From: Streptomyces chryseus
Lineage (GTDB): Bacteria; Actinomycetota; Actinomycetes; Streptomycetales; Streptomycetaceae
NCBI RefSeq assembly: GCF_014650755.1
Contig: NZ_BMVO01000002.1
Coordinates: forward strand, 186,001 to 250,000
DNA length: 64,000 nucleotides
Reading direction: 5' to 3'
The translations under genes and the position numbers were made by a program. Every line of letters begins with the position of its first letter. Position 1 is the first letter of the stretch. Below the pieces are notes generated by a model. The model saw nothing but the letters and a program-made list of their open reading frames with translations, searched no databases and was not told where the DNA came from. Below, one piece after another: positions 43,319 to 53,665 of this stretch.

Positions 43319-43705
43319 GTGGCACGCGTCAAGCGGGCAGTCAACGCCCACAAGAAGCGCCGGGCAATCCTCGAGGCGGCCAAGGGCTACCGCGGTCAGC
43401 GTTCGCGCCTGTACCGCAAGGCCAAGGAGCAGGTCACCCACTCCCTGGTCTACAACTACAACGACCGCAAGAAGCGCAAGGGCGACTTCCGTCGGCTGTG
43501 GATCCAGCGCATCAACGCCGCTGCCCGCGAGAACGGCATGACGTACAACCGCCTCATCCAGGGTCTGAACGCCGCCAACATCGAGGTGGACCGCAAGATC
43601 CTGGCCGAGCTCGCGGTCAACGACCCGAACGCGTTCGCCTCCCTCGTCGAGGTCGCCCAGAAGGCGCTCCCGAGCGACGTCAACGCCCCGAAGACCGCCG
43701 CCTGA
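43319..43705 (+). CDS. rplT: 50S ribosomal protein bL20
   Basis: 128 residues with the bL20 signature [37 protein letters not shown], needed early in 50S assembly and, in other bacteria, an autoregulator of this operon. GTG start with AAGGAG 8 bases upstream. A strong terminator follows. Confidence 0.98.
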   Translation: MARVKRAVNAHKKRRAILEAAKGYRGQRSRLYRKAKEQVTHSLVYNYNDRKKRKGDFRRLWIQRINAAARENGMTYNRLIQGLNAANIEVDRKILAELAVNDPNAFASLVEVAQKALPSDVNAPKTAA

Positions 43706-43727
43706 TCTCAGGCAGCAGCTCTTCGTC

Positions 43728-43766
43728 CACCGGACCCGCAGGCGTGCGCCGCCTGCGGGTCCGGTG
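43728..43766 (+). terminator. Terminator after rplT
   Basis: Perfect 16-bp stem CACCGGACCCGCAGGC / GCCTGCGGGTCCGGTG with a 7-base loop, 22 bases past the rplT stop. Confidence 0.85.
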
Positions 43767-43831
43767 CGTCGTACCGGACGTGCACGACCCCTTTCGTACG
43801 CAGAGATACGCAGAGAAGTGAGCCGCCGACC

Positions 43832-44686
<855 letters not shown>

Positions 44687-44709
44687 TAGGGTGGCGGGCT
44701 CGGGGGCGG

Positions 44710-44788
44710 GCTCTCGGCTTCTCCCCCCGCGCTCTCGGCTTCGCTCGCGCGGGGAGGGACCCCCTTGAGCGGGGAGGGACCCCCTCCG
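44710..44788. repeat. Streptomyces-type intergenic repeat
   Basis: Two direct copies of GCGGGGAGGGACCCCCT lie at about 44749-44787, preceded by two CTCTCGGCTTC units. This resembles the CTCGGCTTCGCTCGAGCGGGGGGACCCC elements I recall as widespread in Streptomyces intergenic DNA. It forms stable G-C stems and lies before the sensor kinase gene. Confidence 0.6.
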
Positions 44789-44814
44789 CCATTCGGAAGA
44801 GGTGGGATACGGGG

Positions 44815-45972
44815 ATGGCTGTCGGCACGAGCGGTCCGTCCGGGGCGAGCGAGGCTTTACCGCGTCCGCACGCGGAGCTTCCGTACGCCGAGCGGCCGTA
44901 CGCGGAGGACGGACACGGGATCGACCCCGACGACCTCCCCGACGGCCTCGTCGTCGCGGACGAGAGCGGCCGCGTCGTCTGCTTCAACGCCGCCGCCGCG
45001 CGGATCACCGCCACCCCCAGGGAAGCCGCCCTCGGCCGGCCCCTGGAGGCCGCGCTGCCCCTGGAGGACCTGGAGGGCCGGCGCTGGTGGAGCCTGACCG
45101 ACCCGTACGGCGGACTCGCCATCCGCGCCGGGCAGCCCGAGCGCAACCTGCTGCTGCCCGGCGGCCGCGAGGTGCTGGTCTCCGCGCGGTACGTGCGGCG
45201 TGAGCCGACGGGACCCGTGCGGCGGGTCGTCGTCTCGCTGCGCGGCACCGAGGCCCGGCGCCGCACCGAGCGCAGCCACGCGGAACTCATAGCCACCGTC
45301 GCGCACGAGCTGCGGTCCCCGCTGACCTCGGTCAAGGGGTTCACGGCGACGCTCCTCGCCAAGTGGGAGCGCTTCACCGACGACCAGAAGAAGCTGATGC
45401 TGGAGACCGTCGACGCGGACGCCGGCCGGATCACCCGGCTGATCGCCGAGCTGCTCGACATCTCGCGCATCGACTCCGGGCGTCTGGAGGTGCGCCGGCA
45501 GCCCGTGGACCTGCCCGCGGCCGTCGGCAGGCACGTCCAGGCGCACCTCTCCAACGGCCAGCCCCCGGAGCGCTTCCTGGTCCGGGTCCACCAGCCGCTG
45601 CCCGATTGCTGGGCAGACCCGGACAAGATCGACCAGGTGCTCGGCAACCTGCTGGAAAATGCGGTGCGGCACGGCGAGGGAACGGTCACCATCGAGGTGG
45701 GCGCAGCCCCGCTCAAGACCGCCGACCACGCAGCGAAGGGAACAGCCGTGACCGTGAGTGACGAAGGCGCCGGCATTCCCGAGGAGTCGATGGGGCGCGT
45801 CTTCACCCGGTTCTGGCGGGGCAGCAAGCGCGGCGGCACCGGCCTGGGGCTGTACATCGTCAAGGGCATCGTCGAGGCGCACGGCGGCTCGATCACCGTC
45901 GGCCGCGGGCCCGGCGGCGGCGCCGAGTTCCGATTTATCCTGCCCGTCGGCGCTCCGGCCTATCTCGCCTGA
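44815..45972 (+). CDS. Orphan PAS-domain sensor histidine kinase
   Basis: 385 residues, no membrane segment, so cytosolic. A PAS domain is at about residues 40-150 (GLVVADESGRVVCFNAAAARIT). The H-box TVAHELRSPLTSVKGF carries phospho-acceptor His164, followed by N-box NLLENAVRHGEG, G1 DEGAGIP and G2 GGTGLGLYIV of the ATPase. No response regulator gene is adjacent, so it is an orphan with unknown partner. The first 30 residues contain a repeated PYAE motif. ATG 44815 is used, preceded by GGTGGG. Confidence 0.9.
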   Translation: MAVGTSGPSGASEALPRPHAELPYAERPYAEDGHGIDPDDLPDGLVVADESGRVVCFNAAAARITATPREAALGRPLEAALPLEDLEGRRWWSLTDPYGGLAIRAGQPERNLLLPGGREVLVSARYVRREPTGPVRRVVVSLRGTEARRRTERSHAELIATVAHELRSPLTSVKGFTATLLAKWERFTDDQKKLMLETVDADAGRITRLIAELLDISRIDSGRLEVRRQPVDLPAAVGRHVQAHLSNGQPPERFLVRVHQPLPDCWADPDKIDQVLGNLLENAVRHGEGTVTIEVGAAPLKTADHAAKGTAVTVSDEGAGIPEESMGRVFTRFWRGSKRGGTGLGLYIVKGIVEAHGGSITVGRGPGGGAEFRFILPVGAPAYLA

Positions 45973-46087
45973 GCGGCCCACGGGCTTCTTCACCCCTCGC
46001 GGCCTTTAGACTCGACCTTTGGCACCTTTGCGTCCTCAGTCGTCGAGCGGGGGCCACGCCACCAGCCAATCGGAAGTACGGGAAGAG

Positions 46088-47239
46088 ATGTCCGCACCCA
46101 ATAAGTCGTACGACCCTGTTGAGGTCGAGGCGCTGAAACCGGAAGAGATCGAGCGCATGCGGGACGAGGCGCTCGCCGCCTTCGACGCCGCGGCGGATCT
46201 CGACGCGCTCACCCACGCGAAGACCGCGCACACCGGCCCCACCTCGCCGCTCTCGCTCGCCAACCGTGAGATCGGCGCCCTGCCGCCGGCCGCCAAGGCC
46301 GAGGCGGGCAAACGCGTGGGCATGGCCCGCGGCGCCGTGAACAAGGCCCTCGCCGCCCGCCTCGCCGTTCTGGAGGCGGAGCGGGACGAGCGCGTGCTGG
46401 TCGAGGAGGCGGTGGACGTCACGCTGCCGTACGACCGTGTCCCTGCCGGCGCACGGCACCCGCTGACCACGCTGATGGAGCGCGTCGCCGACGTCTTCGT
46501 CGCCATGGGCTACGAGGTCGCCGAGGGCCCCGAGGTCGAGGCGGAGTGGTTCAACTTCGACGCCCTCAACTTCGTCCCGGACCACCCGGCGCGCCAGATG
46601 CAGGACACCTTCTTCGTCCAGGCTGCATCCGACAGCGGCTCCGCCGCGGGGTCCGGGCCGAAGTCCGACGAGTCCGGTGTCGTCCTGCGCACGCACACCT
46701 CTCCCGTCCAGGCCCGCGCGCTGCTCGACCGTGAGCCGCCCGTGTACGTCGTGTGCCCCGGCCGCGTCTACCGCACGGACGAGCTCGACGCCACGCACAC
46801 CCCGGTCTTCCACCAGATCGAGCTGCTCGCCGTCGACGAGGGCCTCACCATGGCCGACCTCAAGGGCACCCTCGACCACATGGTCCAGGCGCTCTTCGGC
46901 GAGGGCATGAAGACCCGGCTCCGCCCGAACTACTTCCCGTTCACCGAGCCGTCCGCCGAGATGGACATGGTCTGCTACGTCTGCCGCGGCGAGTCCGTCG
47001 GCGACCCGGACCGTCCCTGCCGCACCTGCGGCAGCGAGGGCTGGATCGAGCTGGGCGGCTGCGGCATGGTCAACCCGAAGGTGCTCACCGCCTGCGGCGT
47101 CGACCCCGCGAAGTACAGCGGATTCGCCTTCGGGTTCGGCATCGAGCGGATGCTCATGTTCCGCCACAACGTAGAAGACATGCGAGACATGGTCGAGGGT
47201 GACGTCCGGTTCACTCGGCCCTTCGGGATGGAGATCTGA
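46088..47239 (+). CDS. pheS: Phenylalanine-tRNA ligase alpha subunit
   Basis: 383-residue class II synthetase subunit that, with PheT, charges tRNA-Phe. An N-terminal coiled coil (residues 1-85) is followed by the catalytic core: motif 2 [24 protein letters not shown] and motif 3 [14 protein letters not shown]. The core ends in PFGMEI. A short Ser/Gly insert (about residues 179-197, [17 protein letters not shown]) looks lineage-specific. ATG 46088 with GGAAGAG. The pheT start overlaps its stop. Confidence 0.96.
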   Translation: MSAPNKSYDPVEVEALKPEEIERMRDEALAAFDAAADLDALTHAKTAHTGPTSPLSLANREIGALPPAAKAEAGKRVGMARGAVNKALAARLAVLEAERDERVLVEEAVDVTLPYDRVPAGARHPLTTLMERVADVFVAMGYEVAEGPEVEAEWFNFDALNFVPDHPARQMQDTFFVQAASDSGSAAGSGPKSDESGVVLRTHTSPVQARALLDREPPVYVVCPGRVYRTDELDATHTPVFHQIELLAVDEGLTMADLKGTLDHMVQALFGEGMKTRLRPNYFPFTEPSAEMDMVCYVCRGESVGDPDRPCRTCGSEGWIELGGCGMVNPKVLTACGVDPAKYSGFAFGFGIERMLMFRHNVEDMRDMVEGDVRFTRPFGMEI

Positions 47240-49767
47240 TGCGGGTCCCGCTTTCCTGGCTGCGGGAGTACGTCGATCTCCCCGCCACCGAGACCGGCCG
47301 TGACGTGCAGGCCAAGCTCGTGTCCGCGGGCCTGGAGGTCGAGACGGTCGAGCAGCTCGGCGCCGGCCTCAAGGGCCCCCTGGTCGTCGGCAAGGTCCTC
47401 ACCATCGAGGAACTGACCGAGTTCAAGAAGCCGATCCGCTTCTGCACCGTCGACGTCGGCACGGCCAACGGCACCGGCGAGCCGCAGGAGATCGTCTGCG
47501 GCGCCCGCAACTTCGCCGTCGGCGACAAGGTCGTCGTGGTCCTGCCCGGCGCGGTCCTGCCCGGCGACTTCGCGATCGCCGCGCGCAAGACGTACGGCAA
47601 GACCTCGCACGGCATGATCTGCTCCGGCGACGAGCTGGGCATGGGCGACGACGGCAGCGACGGCATCATCGTGCTGCCGCCCGAGTACGAGGTCGGCACT
47701 GACGCCATCGAGCTGCTCGAACTCGTCGACGAGGTGCTCGACATCGCCGTCACGCCCGACCGCGGCTACTGCCTGTCGATGCGGGGCGTCGCCCGTGAGG
47801 TCGCCACCGCGTACGGACTGCCGCTGCGGGACCCGGCGCTGCTCGACGTGCCCGCGCCCAACTCGTACGGCTACCTCGTGAAGATCGCCGACCCGCGGGG
47901 CTGCGACCGCTTCACCGCGCGGACGGTCGTCGGCCTCGACCCCGAGGCCCGCTCGCCGATCTGGCTGCGCCGCCGGCTGCAGAAGGCCGGGATGCGTCCG
48001 ATCTCGCTCGCGGTCGACGTCACCAACTACGTGATGCTGGAGCTCGGCCAGCCGCTGCACGCGTACGACCGGTCCCGCATCGACGGACCGATCGGTGTGC
48101 GCCGCGCCGAGCAGGGCGAGAAGTTCACGACGCTCGACGGCACCAAGCGCGTCCTCGACGCCGAGGACCTGGTGATCACCGACAACCGCGGCCCGATCGG
48201 GCTCGCGGGCGTCATGGGCGGCGCCAACACCGAGATCGCGGACTCCGTGCCCGACCCGGAGACGGGCACGGTCAGGGGCACCACCGAGGTCGTCATCGAG
48301 GCGGCGCACTTCGAGGCGCTCTCCGTCGCCCGTACCGCGCGCCGGCACAAGCTCGCGTCCGAGGCGTCCAAGCGTTTCGAACGCGGCACCGACCCGCAGG
48401 CCGCCTCCGCGGCGGCCCAGCGGACCGTCGACCTGCTGGTGCTGCTCGCGGGCGGCACCGCCGAGGCGGGTGTCACGGAGGTCATCGCGCCCTCCGCGCC
48501 CCGCACGATCTCCATGCCGGCCGACCACCCCGACCGGGTGGCCGGTGTCGACTACGGCCGGGAGACCGTCGTACGCCGCCTCCAGGAGGTCGGCTGCGAC
48601 GTGTACGGGCAGGACGAGCTGGTCGTGACCGTGCCGTCCTGGCGCCCCGACCTGTCCTTCCCCAACGACCTGGCCGAAGAGGTCATCCGGCTGGAGGGGT
48701 ACGAGAACCTCCCGTCGACCCTCCCGACGCCGCCCTCGGGCCGCGGGCTCACCGAACGGCAGCGGCTGCACCGCCGCGTCGGGCGCGCCCTGGCCGGGGC
48801 GGGCTACGTCGAGGCGCTGAACTACCCGTTCATCGGCGACGCCGTCCTCGACCAGCTGGGCCTGGACGCCGACGACGCCCGCCGCCGTACGGTCAAGCTG
48901 GTCAACCCGCTCTCCGACGAGGAGCCGGCGCTGCGCACCACGCTGCTGCCCGGCCTCCTCGGCGCGCTGCGCCGCAACGACGGCCGCGGCTCGCACGACC
49001 TGGCGCTCTTCGAGACCGGCCTGGTCTTCCGGCCGACCGGCGACGAGCACAAGGCCGTGCGGCTGCCCGTCGACCGGCGCCCGACCGACGAGGAGATCGC
49101 CGGTCTCGACGCCACGCTGCCGCGCCAGCCGCACCGCGCCGCCGTCGTCCTCGCGGGCGCCCGCGAGCAGACCGGCTGGTGGGGCAAGGGCCGCCCGGGC
49201 ACCTGGGCGGACGCCGTCGAGGCCGCTCGCGTCCTCGCCCGCGAGGCCGGGGCCGAGCTCGTCGTCCGGGGCGACCGGCACGCGCCGTGGCACCCCGGCC
49301 GCTGCGCGGCGCTGTACGTCACGGTGAACGGCGAGGAGACCCTCGCCGGGCACGCCGGTGAGCTGCACCCGCGCGTCATCAAGGCGCTCCACCTGCCCGA
49401 GCGCACCTGCGCCATGGAGATCGAGATCGACGTACTGGAGCAGGCGGGCACCGGCGTCCTGCGGGCCCCGCGGATCTCCGCCTTCCCGGTGGCGACCCAG
49501 GACGTCGCGCTCGTCGTCTCCACCGACGTCGCCGCGGCGGACGTCGAGGCGGCGCTGCGCGAGGGCGCCGGTGAACTCCTCGAATCGCTGCGGCTGTTCG
49601 ACGTGTTCACGGGTGAGCAGCTCGGCGGGGGCAAGAAGTCGCTCGCCTACGCGCTGCGCTTCCGCGCCGCCGACCGCACGCTGACGGTCGACGAGGCCAC
49701 GGCCGCGCGTGACGCCGCCGTCGCGCTCGCCGGCGAGCGCACGGGCGCGGTGCTGCGCGGGGCGTAA
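47239..49767 (+). CDS. pheT: Phenylalanine-tRNA ligase beta subunit
   Basis: 842 residues with the standard domain order: tRNA-binding OB fold (residues about 39-165), B3/4 editing domain (about 230-385), B5 (about 415-490) and C-terminal FDX-ACB (about 740-840, [27 protein letters not shown]). Mischarged Tyr-tRNA is edited here. The ATG overlaps the pheS TGA by one base, indicating translational coupling and equal subunit production. A terminator follows the stop. Confidence 0.97.
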   Translation: MRVPLSWLREYVDLPATETGRDVQAKLVSAGLEVETVEQLGAGLKGPLVVGKVLTIEELTEFKKPIRFCTVDVGTANGTGEPQEIVCGARNFAVGDKVVVVLPGAVLPGDFAIAARKTYGKTSHGMICSGDELGMGDDGSDGIIVLPPEYEVGTDAIELLELVDEVLDIAVTPDRGYCLSMRGVAREVATAYGLPLRDPALLDVPAPNSYGYLVKIADPRGCDRFTARTVVGLDPEARSPIWLRRRLQKAGMRPISLAVDVTNYVMLELGQPLHAYDRSRIDGPIGVRRAEQGEKFTTLDGTKRVLDAEDLVITDNRGPIGLAGVMGGANTEIADSVPDPETGTVRGTTEVVIEAAHFEALSVARTARRHKLASEASKRFERGTDPQAASAAAQRTVDLLVLLAGGTAEAGVTEVIAPSAPRTISMPADHPDRVAGVDYGRETVVRRLQEVGCDVYGQDELVVTVPSWRPDLSFPNDLAEEVIRLEGYENLPSTLPTPPSGRGLTERQRLHRRVGRALAGAGYVEALNYPFIGDAVLDQLGLDADDARRRTVKLVNPLSDEEPALRTTLLPGLLGALRRNDGRGSHDLALFETGLVFRPTGDEHKAVRLPVDRRPTDEEIAGLDATLPRQPHRAAVVLAGAREQTGWWGKGRPGTWADAVEAARVLAREAGAELVVRGDRHAPWHPGRCAALYVTVNGEETLAGHAGELHPRVIKALHLPERTCAMEIEIDVLEQAGTGVLRAPRISAFPVATQDVALVVSTDVAAADVEAALREGAGELLESLRLFDVFTGEQLGGGKKSLAYALRFRAADRTLTVDEATAARDAAVALAGERTGAVLRGA

Positions 49768-49789
49768 CACCCGGTGCCGCGGTAGTACG

Positions 49790-49823
49790 GAGGGGCGTGT
49801 CCGGAGTCACGGGCACGCCCCTC
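49790..49823 (+). terminator. Terminator after pheT
   Basis: Perfect 10-bp stem GAGGGGCGTG / CACGCCCCTC plus inner TCCG/CGGG pairing, followed by ACTCATT. Confidence 0.75.
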
Positions 49824-49954
49824 ACTCATTCGGGTGAGAAGTGGGGGCGAGGTACGCAAACAGGTACGGACGGTCGACACAATCATTCCGGCCGACGAGG
49901 GCCAGCGTCGTACAGGCAGCGTGGTACAGGGCCAGGGCCTAGGGGGCCGTCGGG

Positions 49955-51043
49955 ATGATCCGTACAACAACCTGGCGGGGCGTGCGGCGCGCGTGCGCTC
50001 CGCACGTGCGGCGAGCCCTGGTCTTCGGGCTCCCCGCCGTCTGGCTCGTCGCCGCGACCGTCTGGGAGCTGACCTGCCCGTTCCACTCGCACGACGGGAT
50101 GGCCCCGCGCTTCGTGACCTGCGCGGCCTTCCTGGCGCTGGTCGCCTACCTGCTGACGAGCGTACGGCTCGGCCCCGTCCGGGAGTTGCGCCGGACCCGC
50201 GAGATCGCGCGCGCCGCCCAGCAGGTGCTGCTGCGGCCGCTGCCGCCCCGGCTGGACGGACTCGCGCTCGCCGCCGGGCAGCTGTCCGCCAGCCGTGGCG
50301 CGACCGTCGGCGGCGATCTGTACGAGGCGGTGGCCACCGTGCAGGGGGTGCGCGTGGTCATCGGCGACGTACGGGGCCACGGGATCGCCGCGATCGGGGC
50401 GGTGGCCGCGCTGCTCGGCAGCTTCCGGGAGGCGGCGCACGACGAGGCGGACCTCGCGGGCGTCATGCGGAAGCTGGAGCGGGCGCTGCGACGGCACCTG
50501 CGCGAGAGGGCGCGCTCCGAGCACCCGTCGGTGAGCGGCACCGATCCGGACAACCCGCTGGCCGAGGAGTTCGTCACCGTACTCCTGCTGGAGATCCACG
50601 AGGACGGCGAGGTACTGGCGCTCAACTGCGGCCACCCGTGGCCCTACCGGCTGCGCCGGACCGCCGAGCCGATCGCGGGCGGGGACGTGCTGCCGCCGCT
50701 CGGCCTGTTCCCGCTGCCCGACGGCCTGGCCGCCCGCCGGTGCACGCGCCTGCTGTCCGGCGAGGCGCTCGTCCTGCACACCGACGGGGCGGAGGACGCG
50801 AGGAACGCCGCCGGGGAGTTCTTCAGCCTGCGGCGCGCCCTCACCCAGGCCGCGGCGCTGGGCTCGCCGGTCTCACCGGCCGTGGTGGTGCAGCGCGTGC
50901 ACACGGCGCTGCTGCGGCACACCGGCGGGCGGCTCGCCGACGACGTCGCGCTGCTCGTGCTGCGCAACGACCGCAGCCGCGTGCCGGCGCAGCCCGGGGA
51001 TCAGGGGCTGCGCCGCTGGCGCGCGGAATCCTCCCATCGGTGA
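49955..51043 (+). CDS. SpoIIE-type PP2C serine phosphatase with membrane anchor
   Basis: 362 residues. Two transmembrane helices (about residues 21-40 and 52-68) precede a linker and a PP2C/SpoIIE phosphatase domain from about residue 100: ASRGATVGGDLYEAV, VVIGDVRGHGIAAI and LVLHTDGAEDARN hold the metal-binding Asp residues. It probably dephosphorylates anti-sigma antagonists in stress or sporulation signalling, but no partner is adjacent. ATG 49955 has only weak ribosome-site support. Confidence 0.9.
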   Translation: MIRTTTWRGVRRACAPHVRRALVFGLPAVWLVAATVWELTCPFHSHDGMAPRFVTCAAFLALVAYLLTSVRLGPVRELRRTREIARAAQQVLLRPLPPRLDGLALAAGQLSASRGATVGGDLYEAVATVQGVRVVIGDVRGHGIAAIGAVAALLGSFREAAHDEADLAGVMRKLERALRRHLRERARSEHPSVSGTDPDNPLAEEFVTVLLLEIHEDGEVLALNCGHPWPYRLRRTAEPIAGGDVLPPLGLFPLPDGLAARRCTRLLSGEALVLHTDGAEDARNAAGEFFSLRRALTQAAALGSPVSPAVVVQRVHTALLRHTGGRLADDVALLVLRNDRSRVPAQPGDQGLRRWRAESSHR

Positions 51044-51075
51044 CCGGCCGTCGCTCCGGACCCATTGGTACGGCT

Positions 51076-51122
51076 CCGTCCGCCCTGCCGCGGAGTGTCG
51101 GGCAGACCGGCAGGGCGGACGG
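51076..51122 (+). terminator. Terminator after PP2C gene
   Basis: Perfect 15-bp stem CCGTCCGCCCTGCCG / CGGCAGGGCGGACGG with a 17-base loop, 32 bases past the stop. Confidence 0.8.
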
Positions 51123-51251
51123 AACGGGATCGGGCCGCCGCACTGTACGAGGGGGAGCCGGCGGCCCGGCCGCCTCCAGGGAGGCAAACCGAAGTCAATC
51201 GGACACGGGCGCACGGCGGGAGAGCACGCGGGGCCCGACCGCGGGCACTTG

Positions 51252-51270
51252 GTTCACACCCCGTGTGAAC
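51252..51270. promoter_or_regulatory. Perfect palindromic operator before the TPR regulator
   Basis: GTTCACAC-CCC-GTGTGAAC, two perfect 8-bp arms, 43 bases upstream of the regulator start. A -10-like TACGCT lies at 51281-51286, so the palindrome spans the expected -35 region. This is the layout of an autoregulatory repressor site. Confidence 0.7.
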
Positions 51271-51313
51271 GAGGCTCCATTACGCTGACTCCACCGAGCC
51301 ACCGGAGAGGCCC

Positions 51314-52654
51314 ATGCAGCCGAATACCCTGCTCGACGCCCTGCTCGACGAAGCGGGCATCTCCAATGCCGGCCTCGCCGCCCACGTGAACCAGGCGGGC
51401 AGTGCGCGAGGTCTGGCGCTGAGATACGAACACACCGCCGTGGCCCGCTGGTTGAAGGGCCAGCGCCCGCGTGGCCAGGTGCCCGACCTGATCTGCGAGG
51501 TCCTCGCGGCCCGGCTGCACCGGCCGATAACGCTGGACGACATCGGGTTCGGCATGCCCGGCGAGGCGGCGATGCCGCACGGCTCCCCGCTGACCGGCTT
51601 CGTGGAGCGGGCGACCGCGCTGTGGCGCTCGGACGAGCAGCAGCGGCCGCACATCCTCGGCGCCCCGGCGGTGACCGGGACGCCCGCGGTGATGCCCGTG
51701 TGGGAGTGGGAGAACCCTCCCGAGGACGCCGACGTCTCGCGCAAGGGGCAGACGCGCGTCAGCGTCGCGGACATACAGATGCTGCGCGCCGCGCGAGCGC
51801 ACTACGAGCTGATGTACCGCAAGGCCGGGGGCGTGGCCACCCGGGCGCGCGTCGTGGGCTTCCTCAACGCCGAGACCGCCCCGCTGCTGCGCGGAAGTTA
51901 CTCCAACGCCATGGGCCGCCACCTGCACCGCGCGACGGGCGGCCTGGTGGCGGTGGCGGGGATCTGCGCGTACGACTCGGACGCCCAGGGGCTCGCCCAG
52001 CGGTACTTCCACCAGGCCCTGCGGCTCGCGAAGGCCAGCGGGGACCGGGGGCTGGGGGCGTACATCATCGCGCTGCTCGTCAACCAGTCGCTGTTCATGG
52101 CCGAGTACCGGCAGGCCGTGGCCTTCGCGGAGGCGGCCCTGCGCACGGCGGGCAGCCAGATCACCCCGGCGCTCGCCGCCGACCTGCACGCGATGCAGGC
52201 CAAGGCGTACGCGCACCTCGGCGACAGCAAGAACGCCCTGTGCTGCATCCGGCGTGCGGAGTCCGAGGCGGAGTCCATCAGACCGGGCAGCGAACCGGAC
52301 GAGACGGGCTACGTCCAGCCGGGTCTGGTCAACGTGCAGGTGGCCGAGGCGCTGCTCAGCCTGGGAGATCTTCCGGCGGCCCGCGAGCACGCGGACGCGG
52401 CGGTCGGCACTCCCGCGCACGACCGGGGCCGCGTGCACCGGCTCGCCATGCTCACCCACATCGAGCTGCGGCAGGGCAAGGCCGACCGGGCGGTGGAGAT
52501 CGCCACGGAGATGGCGCAGCGCGCCCAGGGGATGGAGTCGCAGCGGTTGCGCGACCGGTTGCGGGCGGTGCGCGAGCATCTGGTGGGGAGCGGGTGCTCC
52601 GGTGCGGACGAGGCGGCCGAACTGATCGACGGGGCGCTGCGCGTTCCCCTCTGA
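51314..52654 (+). CDS. DNA-binding regulator with TPR-like repeats (NsdA-like)
   Basis: 446 residues. An XRE-like helix-turn-helix region at the N-terminus (LLDALLDEAGISNAGLAAHVNQ ... TAVARWLKGQRPRG) is followed by repeated 30-40-residue helical units resembling tetratricopeptide repeats (for example 225-290 YFHQALRLAKASGDRGLGAYIIALLVNQ and 345-385). This architecture is shared with NsdA-type regulators of Streptomyces development and antibiotic production. ATG start with GGAGAGG. An upstream perfect palindrome suggests autoregulation. The exact orthologue is not certain. Confidence 0.82.
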   Translation: MQPNTLLDALLDEAGISNAGLAAHVNQAGSARGLALRYEHTAVARWLKGQRPRGQVPDLICEVLAARLHRPITLDDIGFGMPGEAAMPHGSPLTGFVERATALWRSDEQQRPHILGAPAVTGTPAVMPVWEWENPPEDADVSRKGQTRVSVADIQMLRAARAHYELMYRKAGGVATRARVVGFLNAETAPLLRGSYSNAMGRHLHRATGGLVAVAGICAYDSDAQGLAQRYFHQALRLAKASGDRGLGAYIIALLVNQSLFMAEYRQAVAFAEAALRTAGSQITPALAADLHAMQAKAYAHLGDSKNALCCIRRAESEAESIRPGSEPDETGYVQPGLVNVQVAEALLSLGDLPAAREHADAAVGTPAHDRGRVHRLAMLTHIELRQGKADRAVEIATEMAQRAQGMESQRLRDRLRAVREHLVGSGCSGADEAAELIDGALRVPL

Positions 52655-52705
52655 CCGTCCTCCTGCTGCGATGTTGCCATCTACTTGTCGGAAGGTGGCA
52701 AAACA

Positions 52706-53236
52706 GTGCAGTGGACGAACCTAAGCGAACAGACTGTGTACAAGAACCGATGGTTCCGGATCAACCTCGCGGACGTCGAACTCCCCGACGGCCGACACCT
52801 CGACCACTTCGTCATACGGCTGCGCCCGGTGGCCGTGGCCACGGTCGTCAACGAGGCCAACGAGGTGCTGATGCTCTGGAGGCACCGGTTCATCACCGAC
52901 AGCTGGGGCTGGGAGCTGGCCGCGGGAGTCGTCGAGGACGGCGAGGACATCGAAACCGCGGCGGCCCGCGAGATGGAGGAGGAGACCGGCTGGCGGCCCG
53001 GGCCGCTGCGCCATCTCCTCACCGTCGAGCCGTCCAACGGCCTCACCGACGCCCGGCACCACCTCTACTGGGCGGACGAGGCGACGTACACCGGGCATCC
53101 CGAGGACGACTTCGAGTCCTCACGACGCGAGTGGGTTCCGCTGAAACTGGTCCCCGACATGGTGGCCCGGGGCGAGGTCCCGGCCGCCAACATGGCGGCC
53201 GGGCTGCTGATGCTGCATCACATGCGCCTCGGCTAG
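52706..53236 (+). CDS. Nudix hydrolase
   Basis: 176 residues. The Nudix box is complete at about residues 74-96: GVVEDGEDIETAAAREMEEETGW (G-x5-E-x7-REUxEExGU). It hydrolyses a nucleoside-diphosphate-linked metabolite; the closest look is to ADP-ribose/NDP-sugar pyrophosphatases. The GTG at 52706 is favoured because GGAAGG lies 10 bases upstream. The frame also opens at TTG 52685. It is 51 bases past the TPR regulator. Confidence 0.9.
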   Translation: MQWTNLSEQTVYKNRWFRINLADVELPDGRHLDHFVIRLRPVAVATVVNEANEVLMLWRHRFITDSWGWELAAGVVEDGEDIETAAAREMEEETGWRPGPLRHLLTVEPSNGLTDARHHLYWADEATYTGHPEDDFESSRREWVPLKLVPDMVARGEVPAANMAAGLLMLHHMRLG

Positions 53237-53259
53237 AGGCCGGCCGGCCCCCGCTCCCC

Positions 53260-53517
53260 CTAGCGGCCGACGGCCTGCCAGACGGTCACCGCCAGCGCTC
53301 CGGCGGCGGTGAGCGCCGAAACGGTGGGCAGCGGCCAGCGGTTGTGCTCCAGGGCCGTCACCCGCGCGGCCAGGCCGTCCAGATCGCCGTCGGCCTGGTC
53401 GTCCCGGTGGGCCAGCAGTGCCAGCTGCCCGTCGATCCTGGTGAGCCCCACGTCGAGGCAGCGACGTAACTCGGCGTACTCCTCGACGACCACGGTCTGA
53501 TCGGTGTCGATACTCAC
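53260..53517 (-). CDS. Small tail-anchored membrane protein
   Basis: 85 residues. The N-terminal 60 residues are polar with coiled-coil potential (VEEYAELRRCLDVGLTRIDGQLALLAHRDDQADGDLDGLAARVTALEHN) and the C-terminus is a single hydrophobic helix (VSALTAAGALAVTVWQAVG). The GTG at 53517 has AAGGAG upstream. Function unknown. It is convergent with the Nudix gene and lies downstream of the dehydrogenase gene on the same strand, past that gene's terminator. Confidence 0.72.
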   Translation of the reverse strand: MSIDTDQTVVVEEYAELRRCLDVGLTRIDGQLALLAHRDDQADGDLDGLAARVTALEHNRWPLPTVSALTAAGALAVTVWQAVGR

Positions 53518-53604
53518 GGTCCGCTCCTTCTCTCGACAGGGCCGTCCGGCGGCCCTGTGCAGGTGCCACAGAGCCAACTCGCCCTGTGGCCACGGCGGGA
53601 GCGT

Positions 53605-53638
53605 GTGTGCGGGGCATATGCGGGTACGCCCCGCACAC
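53605..53638 (-). terminator. Terminator of 3-hydroxyacyl-CoA dehydrogenase gene
   Basis: Perfect 11-bp stem GTGTGCGGGGC / GCCCCGCACAC, 27 bases past the stop on the minus strand. Confidence 0.75.
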
Positions 53639-53665
53639 TCCGTGCGAATCGCGGCTCGGAACGGC

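Noticed and set aside
46975..49770. A 931-residue open frame antisense to pheT
   Set aside because: It is the third-position G/C shadow of pheT, with no domain recognisable.
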